The translations under genes and the position numbers were made by a program. A stretch of 64,000 nt of DNA. Source: Dyella thiooxydans (GTDB lineage Bacteria; Pseudomonadota; Gammaproteobacteria; Xanthomonadales; Rhodanobacteraceae). Shown piece after piece: positions 50,261-63,059 of this stretch; position 1 is the first letter of the stretch; every line of letters starts with the position of its first letter. Location of the stretch: assembly GCF_001641285.1 (NCBI RefSeq), contig NZ_CP014841.1:3498501-3562500 (forward strand). The letters run 5' to 3'. The notes under the pieces were generated by a model. That model worked only from the letters and a program-made list of their open reading frames with translations. It was not told where the DNA came from and ran no database searches.

Positions 50261-51178
50261 ATGGGCAAATTGCCGTTGGGGCTGCTCCAGCAGTTCGTGC
50301 TGGTCGCCAGGCTGGGCAACCTGTCGCGCGCGGCCGAGCAGGCGAATCTCACGGTGAGCGCTCTCAGTCACCAGATGCGCCAGCTCGAGGAGCGGCTGGA
50401 GCGCCGCCTGCTCGTACGCGGGCCGCGTGGTGTGACGCTGACGGTGGACGGGCAGCGACTGCTCGAGGCTCTGGGCGAACATTTCGACGGCATCGAGCGC
50501 GCGCTTGCACGGTTCCGGACGCCCGGCGATCACGCCCTCCGGCTCAGCGCCAGCCCGGGTCTCATGTCCAGCTGGCTGGTGCCGCGCCTGCCCCGGCTGG
50601 TCGCGGCACATCCGGAACTGGAGCTCAGCCTGCAGTCCGGCTCCGCCCTGGTGGACTTCGAACGCGAACCGGTCGACGCCGCCATGCGCTACGGTCGCGG
50701 CGAGTGGGCCGGGCTGCACAGCGAGCGCCTGTTCGACGAATGGATCGCGCCGGTGGCGGCCCCGGAGCTGGTGGCCCGGATGGCTGGCACGGACGTGCAC
50801 GATCTGTCGCGCTGGCCGCTGCTCGGTGATCCCAATCCGGCCAATCGCTGGCGCGACTGGTTCGCCCATTACGGCGGCGAGCTGCCGCACCGCTACGTCG
50901 CGCACTTCGACAGCTTCGAGGCACAACGTCATGCCGCGCTGGAGGGGCTGGGCGTCGCCATGGGGCGCATGGTGATGTCCAAGTCGCTGATCGATGCCGG
51001 CCGCCTGGTGGTGCTGGGCGAGCGCTACCTGCCTGTGTCGGATGCCTACTGGCTGGTGTATCCCCCGCGCTCGCTGGAGCACCGCGGCTTCGCCACGTTC
51101 CGCGAATGGCTGCTCGCCGAGGCGGACACGTATTGCCGCCAGTTGCCCGGACCTCGCCCGGGCGGTGGTGCCGGCTAG
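50261..51178 (+). CDS. LysR-type transcriptional regulator (GcvA-like)
   Basis: A 305-residue regulator. The winged helix-turn-helix is in the first 65 residues (LQQFVLVARLGNLSRAAEQANLTVSALSHQMRQLE-type motif) and a periplasmic-binding-like effector domain follows, with AMRYGRGEWAGLHSERLFDEWIAPVA as in GcvA/AmpR relatives. It is divergent from the small gene at 49970-50158, with about 100 AT-richer bases between them. It lies upstream of the xox cluster, but that cluster carries a sigma-54 promoter, so LysR control of xoxF is not implied. Confidence 0.9.
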   Translation: MGKLPLGLLQQFVLVARLGNLSRAAEQANLTVSALSHQMRQLEERLERRLLVRGPRGVTLTVDGQRLLEALGEHFDGIERALARFRTPGDHALRLSASPGLMSSWLVPRLPRLVAAHPELELSLQSGSALVDFEREPVDAAMRYGRGEWAGLHSERLFDEWIAPVAAPELVARMAGTDVHDLSRWPLLGDPNPANRWRDWFAHYGGELPHRYVAHFDSFEAQRHAALEGLGVAMGRMVMSKSLIDAGRLVVLGERYLPVSDAYWLVYPPRSLEHRGFATFREWLLAEADTYCRQLPGPRPGGGAG

Positions 51179-51493
51179 GCAGGTCCGTCGCCCGCCCCGG
51201 CCCCGACGGCGGGCCGGTTGCGCGCCCGCGCGGCAGCCGCCCGGCGTATTGCTGCGGATGTCCTCTGCCTTTGGAGTATCGGGTCACCCCCGCAAGATCC
51301 CCTGACGCAAACCTGCGGTAGACAGGCCGCGGCTTCGCCGGCCTGCTCCGCGCGCGTCCCCGCAATGAGCCAAATCTGCAGCAGCGGGTGTTGCGGAATG
51401 AGCACACCCGCCGGGGCGACTGCGCCCTGCCGGTGATCATGATCTGGGCGCAAGCACATGAATCGTCGATGGATTCGGCGACTGTCCGGGCGA
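51179..51493. other. Upstream region of xoxF
   Basis: More than 300 bases without a supported gene. It contains an inverted repeat at 51384-51411 that could bind the activator, and ends at a sigma-54 promoter element. Confidence 0.5.
51384..51411. promoter_or_regulatory. Inverted repeat GCGGGTGT-N12-ACACCCGC upstream of xoxF
   Basis: Perfect eight-base arms with a 12-base spacer. Its centre lies about 100 bases upstream of the sigma-54 element at 51494-51509, a fitting place for an enhancer site of an AcoR-type activator. Confidence 0.5.
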
Positions 51494-51509
51494 TGGCACG
51501 GCGCCTGCA
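51494..51509 (+). promoter_or_regulatory. Near-consensus sigma-54 promoter of xoxF
   Basis: TGGCACGGCGCCTGCA. The -24 block TGGCACG is perfect and TGC of the -12 block is kept at exact spacing; only the first T of TTGC is changed. The predicted start is about 65 bases before the xoxF ATG. Confidence 0.75.
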
Positions 51510-51585
51510 GCGCAGAGGTCACGTTTTCCGGCGGCGGCGCCCTCGGCGGCCCGCTCCGTTCCACGGCAGACAAAGGGAATCCACC

Positions 51586-53385
51586 ATGCGAAACCGTTTC
51601 GTTCGTTCCCGTCCATGGTCGATCGTGCTCGGGCTGGGACTGGGCCTGACCGCGGCCGGCGCCCTGGCCAATGACGCGCTGATGCAGCTGGCGAAGGACC
51701 CCAACCAGTGGGTGATGCCGTCGGGCAGCTACACCGCCCAGCGCTACAGCGCGCTGGACCAGATCACCACCGACAACGTGAAGAACCTGCACGTGGCCTG
51801 GACCATGTCGTCCGGATCGCTGCGCGGCCACGAAGGCCAGCCGCTGGTGGTCGGCAACATGCTGTACTTCGAAAGCTCCTACCCGAACCACGTCTACGCG
51901 GTGTCGCTGGACGACCCGGGCAAGATCGTCTGGAGCTTTACCCCGGACCAGAACAAGTTCGCGCCGTCGGTGGCCTGCTGCGACGTGGTCAACCGCGGAC
52001 CGGCCTACGGCGACGGGATGATTTTCGCCAATGCGCTGGACGGCAATCTCTACGCGCTGGACGCCAAGACCGGCAAGGTGGTGTGGAAGGCGCAGAACGC
52101 CGACCCGATGATCGGCCAGACCCAGACCATGGCGCCGATCGTGATCAAGGACAAGGTGATCACCGGCGTGTCCGGCGCCGAGTACGGCGTGCACGGCTAC
52201 ATCACCGCCAACGACATCAAGACCGGCAAGCAGCTGTGGCGCGCCTACAGCACCGGGCCGGACGACCAGCTGATGTTCAATCCGAGGAAGACCATCGACG
52301 GTGCCACGCAGAAACCGGTGGGCAAGGACTCCAGCCTGAAGTCCTGGCAGGGCGACCAGTGGAAGCTCGGCGGCGGCACCACCTGGGGCTGGTACACCTA
52401 CGACCCCAAGCTCAACCTGCTGTACTACGGCACCGGCAACCCCGGCACCTGGAACCCGACCCAGCGCCCCGGCGACAACAAGTATTCGATGTCGGTGATC
52501 GCGCGTAACCCGGACACCGGCGAGGCCAAGTGGGTATTCCAGATGACCCCGCACGACGGCTGGGACTACGACGGCGTCAACGAGAGCATCCTCACCGACA
52601 CGAAGATCGACGGCCGCACCGTACCGACGCTCACCCACTTCGACCGCAACGGCTTCGCCTACGTGTGGGACCGCTCCAACGGCAAGCTGCTCGCCGCGCA
52701 CAAGTTCGACCCGGTGGTGAACTGGGCCACCGGCATCGACATGAAGACCGGCCGGCCGATGGTCGACCCGGCCAAGATGACCAGGGAAGGCGTCAACGTG
52801 AAGGACATCTGCCCGTCCTCGCAGGGCTCGAAGGACCAGCAGCCGGCCTCCTACGACCCGAACACCGGCCTGTTCTACGTGCCGACCAACCACGTCTGCA
52901 TGGACTACCAGGCGTTCAACGTGAAGTACAAGGCCGGCTTCCCGTACGTCGGCGCGCTGGTGAACATGTATCCGGCGAACCATGGCGACGTGGGCGGCCG
53001 CTTCATCGCCTTCGACGCCGCCACTGGCCAGACCAAGTGGGCGATCAACGACCGCTTCCAGGACTGGTCCGGCGTGCTGACCACCAAGGGCGGCCTGGCC
53101 TTCTACGGTACGCTGACCGGCTGGTTCCGCGCGGTCGACCTGAAGACCGGCAAGGTGCTGTGGCAGTTCAAGTGCCCGTCCGGAATCATCGGCAACCCGA
53201 TCACCTACACGCATGACGGCAAGCAGTACGTCGCGATCTTGAGCGGCGTCGGCGGCTGGGCGGCGATCGGCCTGTCGAACAACCTCACCAAGGCGACCGA
53301 AGGCCTCGGTGCGGTCGGCGCCACCGCCACCCTCGGCGACTACACCAACCTCGGCGGCACCTTGATGGTGTTTGCCCTGAACTGA
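51586..53385 (+). CDS. xoxF: Lanthanide-dependent PQQ methanol dehydrogenase
   Basis: A 599-residue periplasmic quinoprotein with a signal peptide ending GALAND. The vicinal disulfide Cys131-Cys132 (SVACCDVVN) stacks on PQQ. The active-site segment PHDGWDYDGVNES has the catalytic Asp327 and, two residues on, Asp329, the residue that coordinates a lanthanide in XoxF; MxaF has Ala there. Tryptophan-docking repeats (LYALDAKTGKVVWK) are present. It oxidises methanol, and often formaldehyde or ethanol, passing electrons to a cytochrome. ATG 51586 has AAAGGGA upstream; the frame from 51388 runs through the promoter. It heads a cluster with xoxJ and a cytochrome. Confidence 0.95.
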   Translation: MRNRFVRSRPWSIVLGLGLGLTAAGALANDALMQLAKDPNQWVMPSGSYTAQRYSALDQITTDNVKNLHVAWTMSSGSLRGHEGQPLVVGNMLYFESSYPNHVYAVSLDDPGKIVWSFTPDQNKFAPSVACCDVVNRGPAYGDGMIFANALDGNLYALDAKTGKVVWKAQNADPMIGQTQTMAPIVIKDKVITGVSGAEYGVHGYITANDIKTGKQLWRAYSTGPDDQLMFNPRKTIDGATQKPVGKDSSLKSWQGDQWKLGGGTTWGWYTYDPKLNLLYYGTGNPGTWNPTQRPGDNKYSMSVIARNPDTGEAKWVFQMTPHDGWDYDGVNESILTDTKIDGRTVPTLTHFDRNGFAYVWDRSNGKLLAAHKFDPVVNWATGIDMKTGRPMVDPAKMTREGVNVKDICPSSQGSKDQQPASYDPNTGLFYVPTNHVCMDYQAFNVKYKAGFPYVGALVNMYPANHGDVGGRFIAFDAATGQTKWAINDRFQDWSGVLTTKGGLAFYGTLTGWFRAVDLKTGKVLWQFKCPSGIIGNPITYTHDGKQYVAILSGVGGWAAIGLSNNLTKATEGLGAVGATATLGDYTNLGGTLMVFALN

Positions 53386-53395
53386 TCCGCGAACC

Positions 53396-53427
53396 GGCGC
53401 CATGCCTCCGCAAGGGGGCGTGGCGCC
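53396..53427 (+). other. Stable intercistronic hairpin with GCAA tetraloop after xoxF
   Basis: A 14-pair stem (53396-53409 with 53414-53427, two wobbles) closed by the GNRA tetraloop GCAA. It lies between xoxF and xoxJ and has no T-tract, so it looks like an mRNA 3' stabiliser or processing site rather than a terminator. Confidence 0.65.
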
Positions 53428-53455
53428 ACCGTGTCCATATCGCCGGGAGACCGCC

Positions 53456-56276
<2,821 letters not shown>

Positions 56277-56362
56277 CCGGACGCCGCCGGAGCGCCGCCG
56301 CGGCGGCGTTCCAGCGGCCTCGGCCTTCCGTCGTGTTCCGCACATCCACTGGAGGTCACACC

Positions 56363-56944
56363 ATGGCAAGCGTCTCGATCCATCCCGCCGTCGACCACGG
56401 CGTCAAACCCGGCAAGGACGGTTTCGGCGGAGGCACGCTCACCTGCCTGTGCGCGGACAAGCCGGTGAAGGTGAAAGTGGGCGCACAGACCGCGCACAAC
56501 CACGTCTGCGGCTGCAGCAAGTGCTGGAAGCCGAAAGGCGCGGTGTTCGCGCAGATCGCCGTGGTCGGCCGCGACAAGGTCGAGGTGCTGGAGAACGGCG
56601 ACAAGCTGGCCATCGTCGACGCCAGCGCGGCGATCCAGCGCCATGCCTGCAAGGTCTGCGGCACCCACATGATTGGCCGCATCGAGAACAGGGACCATCC
56701 GTTCTACGGGCTGGACTTCGTGCACACCGAGCTGTCGAAGGAAGACGGCTGGGCGGCACCGGGCTTCGCCGCCTTCGTCTCCTCGATCATCGAGTCCGGC
56801 TACAACCCGGCCGGCATGGATGCGGTGCGGGCGCGCCTCAACGAGCTCGGCCTGCCGCCGTACGACTGCCTGTCGCCGCCGCTGATGGACGCCATCGCCA
56901 CGCATACGGCCAAGGCCAGGGGCACGCTGTACAAGGGGGCGTGA
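56363..56944 (+). CDS. gfa: S-(hydroxymethyl)glutathione synthase (Gfa)
   Basis: A 193-residue zinc protein of the Gfa family, reported to speed the condensation of formaldehyde with glutathione. Zinc cysteines occur in [23 protein letters not shown] and [13 protein letters not shown], in the family spacing. GGAGG lies upstream. It follows frmA by 86 bases, which makes the two a formaldehyde detoxification/oxidation pair. Confidence 0.94.
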   Translation: MASVSIHPAVDHGVKPGKDGFGGGTLTCLCADKPVKVKVGAQTAHNHVCGCSKCWKPKGAVFAQIAVVGRDKVEVLENGDKLAIVDASAAIQRHACKVCGTHMIGRIENRDHPFYGLDFVHTELSKEDGWAAPGFAAFVSSIIESGYNPAGMDAVRARLNELGLPPYDCLSPPLMDAIATHTAKARGTLYKGA

Positions 56945-57050
56945 GTCGCGTCGCGAGCAGCGGGCCGTTCGACCAAGGTCGCCTTGGGCGGGCGGCCGGG
57001 CGGTTGGGATGATCGGCGTCCGAGCTTTCGTCGAACGGAACGAGCTGTCC

Positions 57051-59489
57051 ATGCCGAGCCGCCGCATCACAGGGACGTGTGCCGCCAACGCCCGCCGCGC
57101 GTGCAAGCTCGTCGGACGCTTGGGGTTGGCCGCGCTCTGCCTGGCGGCCAGCCCGCGTGTGCTGGCCGATCGCCCGGTCAAGCAGTTCCGCGAAGTGAAG
57201 GTGATCGCGATCGCGCCGCTGCCCGGCTTCGAGGTGCCGCCGCTGCAGATCCCGCTCAACGTGCAGAGCGCGCAGGCCGACGACATGGCGCAGCTGCACG
57301 GGCAGGCGGTCACCGGCCTGCTGGAGGCGAACTTCCAGGGCGTGAGCCTCACCCAGTCACAGGGCAACCCGTGGCAGGCCAACCTGATCTTCCACGGCTA
57401 CACGCTGTCGCCGCTGCTCGGCTCGCCGTCGGGCATCTCGGTGTATTTCGACGGCGTGCGCCAGAACGAGCCGTTCGCCGAGACGATGAACTGGGAGTCG
57501 ATCCCCGACTTCGCCGTGCGCGACGTCGAGCTGGTGCCGGGCTCCAACCCGCTGTACGGCCTGAACACGCTGGCTGGTGCGCTGCTGGTGACCAGCAAGA
57601 GCGGCTTCACCGATCCGGGCGGCACGGTGGATGTCTCCGGTGGCTCGTGGGGACGGATCCAGGCGGACGCCAGCTTCGGCGCGCATGGCCGCACCGGGGC
57701 GATCTTCGTCGGTGCGGCGAACGACTACGAGCGCGGCTGGCGGGAGTATTCGCCCAGCCGGGTACAGCAGGCCTTCGTGCGCGGCGACTGGCGGCCGGAC
57801 GAGAACACCTCGCTGATGCTCGGCTACACCGGCACGGCCGGACGCCTGTCCGGCACGCAGTCGTTGCCGCTGGAATGGATCGATACGCCGAAGGTCGGCT
57901 TCACCTGGCCGGACCACTTCCGCAACCGCCTCAATGCGTTCACCGCGCAGGCCACGCATGAGCTCGGCGCCGACTGGGCGGTGCAGGCGAACGGCTACCT
58001 GCGGCTGTCGCGCAGCAGCAGCTTCAATTCCAACACCAACGACTTCGCCGCCTACGATCCGGCCGCGGACGGGCCGCTCGGCTATGTGGTCGACGGCACC
58101 TACGATCCGTCCTCGGTCGGCCAGTTCTGGTATGCCGGGGTGAGCCCGGCCTACGACCCGGCGAACCCGCAGGCGACGATCAACAACGTGCCGGCCAGCA
58201 ACGTGCTCGGCCAGGTGCGCACACGCGGCTACGGCTTTTCGCTGCAGGCGGTGGACAGCGCGGCACTCGCCGGTCACGACAACCAGCTCACCGTCGGCGT
58301 GAGCCTGGATGCGGGCGCCAGCGATTTCACCCAGTTCGCCCAGCCGGCCTATTTCCCGCTCGATCCGGCACGGCGCGGCGAAGCGATCGGGCTAGCGCCG
58401 TTCGTGCTCGATCCGCTGACGAATGCCGGTGCGACCAACCGCAGCATCGGCGTGTACGCGATGGACGTGTTCGCGCTCACGCCGGCGGTGCACCTCAGTG
58501 CCGGCGGACGCTACAACCTCAGCCGGCTGGCGGTGACCGACCGCTCCGGCAGCGAGCCGGACATCAACGGCCGCCAGCGCTTCCACCGCTTCAACCCGAG
58601 CCTCGGCGTCACCTGGAATCCGTCACCGGCGTTCGGCCTCTACGCCAACTACGACGAGGGCATGCGCACGCCCACGCCGATCGAGTTCGAATGCGCCGAC
58701 CCGGCGGCCCCCTGCGCGCTGCCCAACGACTTCACCGGCGATCCGCCGCTCAAGCCGGTGGTGGTGCGTACGCTGAGCGGTGGCCTGCGCGGCAGCACCG
58801 CCGACGGCCGGTTGCGCTGGAACGTGTCGCCCTACCTGAGCCGGGCCAGCAACGACATCCTCACCGTGTTCACCGGCGGCAGCTCGCAGGGCTACTTCGC
58901 CAACGTGCAGGGCACGCGCCGGCGCGGCGTCGACCTGGGGCTGGGCGGCGAACGCGGCCGGCTGGAGTGGCAGGCCAACCTCAGCCTGGTGCGGGCCACC
59001 TACGACGCGTCGTTCGAGACGGTGAGCGGCGCCAATTCGAGTGCCGACTCCGAAGGGGTGATCCGGGTGCGCCGCGGCGACCGCCTGCCCGGGGTGCCGG
59101 AGCGATTGCTGAACCTGTCGGGCGAATACCGGCTGACGTCGCGGTGGTCGTTCGGCGCCAACCTGCGCGCGTATTCCGGGCAGTTCGTGGTGGGCGACGA
59201 GAACAATGCCGACCGCCACGGTGCGCTGCCCGGATACGGCGTGGTCTCGCTGGACCTGCATTACCGGCCGAGCCGCGCGCTGGCCTTCTTCGCCAGCGTC
59301 GACAACCTGTTCGATCGCCGCTACGTCAACGGCGGCCTGCTCAGCACCAACGTGTTCGACACGCCGAGCCGCCTGATCGACACCACCGGTTCGGGCACGC
59401 CCACGCTGTTCGTGGCGCCGGGGGCACCGCGCTCGTTCCTGCTCGGGGTGAGCTACGCCTTCGGCGGCGCGGCCGCGGACGACGACTGA
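57051..59489 (+). CDS. TonB-dependent outer membrane receptor
   Basis: About 812 residues. A signal peptide (LGLAALCLAASPRVLA) precedes a plug domain with LEANFQGVSLTQSQGNPWQ, SVYFDGVRQNEPFAETMNW and ELVPGSNPLYGLNTLAGALLV, and a long beta-barrel ending SYAFGG. Barrel features such as YANYDEGMRTPTPIEFECADP are typical. No TonB-box was pinned down. ATG 57009 is an alternative start. Because it lies between gfa and the activator in a XoxF cluster, lanthanide or lanthanophore uptake is a reasonable guess, but siderophore or other uptake is equally open. Confidence 0.88.
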   Translation: MPSRRITGTCAANARRACKLVGRLGLAALCLAASPRVLADRPVKQFREVKVIAIAPLPGFEVPPLQIPLNVQSAQADDMAQLHGQAVTGLLEANFQGVSLTQSQGNPWQANLIFHGYTLSPLLGSPSGISVYFDGVRQNEPFAETMNWESIPDFAVRDVELVPGSNPLYGLNTLAGALLVTSKSGFTDPGGTVDVSGGSWGRIQADASFGAHGRTGAIFVGAANDYERGWREYSPSRVQQAFVRGDWRPDENTSLMLGYTGTAGRLSGTQSLPLEWIDTPKVGFTWPDHFRNRLNAFTAQATHELGADWAVQANGYLRLSRSSSFNSNTNDFAAYDPAADGPLGYVVDGTYDPSSVGQFWYAGVSPAYDPANPQATINNVPASNVLGQVRTRGYGFSLQAVDSAALAGHDNQLTVGVSLDAGASDFTQFAQPAYFPLDPARRGEAIGLAPFVLDPLTNAGATNRSIGVYAMDVFALTPAVHLSAGGRYNLSRLAVTDRSGSEPDINGRQRFHRFNPSLGVTWNPSPAFGLYANYDEGMRTPTPIEFECADPAAPCALPNDFTGDPPLKPVVVRTLSGGLRGSTADGRLRWNVSPYLSRASNDILTVFTGGSSQGYFANVQGTRRRGVDLGLGGERGRLEWQANLSLVRATYDASFETVSGANSSADSEGVIRVRRGDRLPGVPERLLNLSGEYRLTSRWSFGANLRAYSGQFVVGDENNADRHGALPGYGVVSLDLHYRPSRALAFFASVDNLFDRRYVNGGLLSTNVFDTPSRLIDTTGSGTPTLFVAPGAPRSFLLGVSYAFGGAAADDD

Positions 59490-59502
59490 GCGCGCCAGGC
59501 GT

Positions 59503-61452
<1,950 letters not shown>

Positions 61453-61615
61453 GACCGTGGCTCCTTCGGTCCCTGGCGCCTGGCTGTGCGGCACGCTGTC
61501 CCGCGTCGCATCGGTCGGAGGTGGTCTTGCGCGTCAGGTGGATCCCGAGCATCGCGCCCGCCACGGATCGCCGCAAACTGCAGCGCAGCATCGGGGCGCC
61601 CCGGCGTGAAGCATT

Positions 61616-61630
61616 TGACACGCCGTGTCA
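61616..61630. promoter_or_regulatory. Perfect inverted repeat TGACAC-GCC-GTGTCA
   Basis: Six-base arms with a three-base spacer, 80 bases upstream of the sigma-54 element. It has the same arm-3-arm shape as the dyad next to the first AcoR-type gene at 930-946. Confidence 0.55.
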
Positions 61631-61696
61631 CGGGTCGGCTGCGCCACGGAAGCAACACCTGCGGCAGCGACCGCCGGTCCGAAGGGCTTTGCGCGC

Positions 61697-61712
61697 TGGT
61701 CCGGGTCTTGCG
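61697..61712 (+). promoter_or_regulatory. Candidate sigma-54 promoter of the SRPBCC gene
   Basis: TGGTCCGGGTCTTGCG. It keeps GG of the -24 block, CG after it, and a perfect TTGC at exact spacing; two bases of the -24 block differ. The predicted start is about 30 bases before the ATG. Confidence 0.55.
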
Positions 61713-61755
61713 TGGCTCCTGCGGCCGGCGGGGCGCCGGGCAGGGACCACACCGC

Positions 61756-62169
61756 ATGACCCGCATCCAGGTGACGCAGCACATCGGGCATCCGGCCGAG
61801 GCGGTCTGGGCGGTGGTGGGCGATTTCGGCGGCCTGCACCGGTGGCATCCGCAGGTGCGGCGGCTGGACCTGTCGTGGGAGGGGCGCATCCGTACCCTGC
61901 ACCTGGCCGACGGCGGTCGCGTGGTCGAGCGGCTGGAGGCGCGCAACGATGCCGCCTGCCGGTGCGTCTACGTGCTGGTCGACGGCTCGCTGCCGCTGGC
62001 CGCCTGCCGCTCGACCCTGGCCGTGCATGCGGACGGTCCGGCCTGTCGGGTCGACTGGTCGTGCGAATTCGAGCCGCGGCGCGAAGCCGGAGCAGACGTC
62101 GCGAGGCTGATGGAGGCACTCTACGACGAGGGCCTGCAGGCTTTGGCACGGGCGCTGGCCATCCGCTGA
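61756..62169 (+). CDS. SRPBCC (START-like) protein, MxaD-like
   Basis: A 137-residue soluble protein of the SRPBCC/polyketide-cyclase 2 fold: TRIQVTQHIGHPAEAVWAVVGDFGGLHRWHP, then a beta-sheet core and a C-terminal helix (YDEGLQALARALA). MxaD, encoded beside methanol dehydrogenases and thought to help electron transfer to its cytochrome, belongs to this fold, but this protein has no signal peptide. A GGGA site lies upstream. It is divergent from the sigma-54 activator and likely controlled by it. Confidence 0.8.
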   Translation: MTRIQVTQHIGHPAEAVWAVVGDFGGLHRWHPQVRRLDLSWEGRIRTLHLADGGRVVERLEARNDAACRCVYVLVDGSLPLAACRSTLAVHADGPACRVDWSCEFEPRREAGADVARLMEALYDEGLQALARALAIR

Positions 62170-62301
62170 GACCGGCCTGGATGTAAGATGGTGCAGCGCC
62201 GCGATTTCCCGCGGGCGCACGTTTTCCGGCGATTCCGAGCGGTTCCGCACCCGGTGCGGGCCCGGCCGGCGACCGCCTGATCCCCGGCCGTTGAGGACTG
62301 C

Positions 62302-62964
62302 ATGCCCGCTACTGCGTTTCTTGTCGATGGTGCGTTTTTTCTCGCCCGCTACCGCAAGGTATGGGGCGACCGCGATCCCAACGACGCGCGCACGGTAGCC
62401 AAGACCGTGTTCGGCATGGCGCTGGAGCACCTCAAGGCGCTGGATCGTCCGCGCGAGGCGCTGTACCGCATCTTCTTCTACGACTGCCCGCCGCTGGAGC
62501 GCACCCTGGTCAAGCCGGTCAGCGGCGACAGCGTGGATTTCGGACGCACCGGCGCGGCCGCGTTCCGCCGCGAGCTGCACGACCAGCTGCGGCGCCAGCG
62601 CAAGATGGCGCTGCGCCTCGGGCGGCTGAGCGAGCGCGGCGAGTGGCAGCTGCGCCGCAGTGCGTTCCAGCAGCTGCGCGAGGGCACGCTGGCCTGGGAC
62701 GAGCTGGGCGACGAGCATTTCGAGCCGGAGATGCGCCAGACCCAGGTCGACATGAAGATCGGCATCGACATCGCCGCGCTGGCCTACAAGAAGCAGGTCG
62801 ACCAGATCATCCTGGTCGCCGGCGACGCCGACTTCATTCCCGCGGCCAAGCTGGCGCGCTACGAGGGCATCGATTTCATCCTGGATCCGATGTGGCAAGG
62901 CATCGCACCGGATCTGCACGAACACATCGACGGCCTGCAGTCGGTCTGTCCGCGTCCATACTGA
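62302..62964 (+). CDS. NYN/PIN-like nuclease-fold protein (LabA/DUF88 family)
   Basis: A 220-residue protein with the NYN pattern of acidic residues: FLVDGAFFLARYRK near the start, VDMKIGIDIAALA in the middle and ILVAGDADFIPAAKLARYEG toward the end. These Asp residues form the Mg-binding site of PIN-like nucleases, so RNA cleavage is possible. The substrate and role are unknown. It is flanked by unrelated genes. Confidence 0.85.
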   Translation: MPATAFLVDGAFFLARYRKVWGDRDPNDARTVAKTVFGMALEHLKALDRPREALYRIFFYDCPPLERTLVKPVSGDSVDFGRTGAAAFRRELHDQLRRQRKMALRLGRLSERGEWQLRRSAFQQLREGTLAWDELGDEHFEPEMRQTQVDMKIGIDIAALAYKKQVDQIILVAGDADFIPAAKLARYEGIDFILDPMWQGIAPDLHEHIDGLQSVCPRPY

Positions 62965-63059
62965 ACGGCCAGCCGTATCTGCACGTCGTTATCACTTTGC
63001 CTGCGCCAGCGTGCCGGGCGGGGAGGCGCCGCCAGGCGCGATCGAACAGGGAGCACACC

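Larger units (their letters stand above)
61453..61755. promoter_or_regulatory. Divergent control region of the activator and SRPBCC gene
   Basis: About 300 bases without a gene. It contains an operator-like dyad (61616-61630) and a sigma-54 promoter candidate (61697-61711) for the SRPBCC gene. Confidence 0.55.

Noticed and set aside
51586..53385. Calcium-type methanol dehydrogenase MxaF
   Set aside because: The active site has Asp two residues after the catalytic Asp (D-Y-D), as in XoxF; no mxaI or other mxa genes are adjacent.
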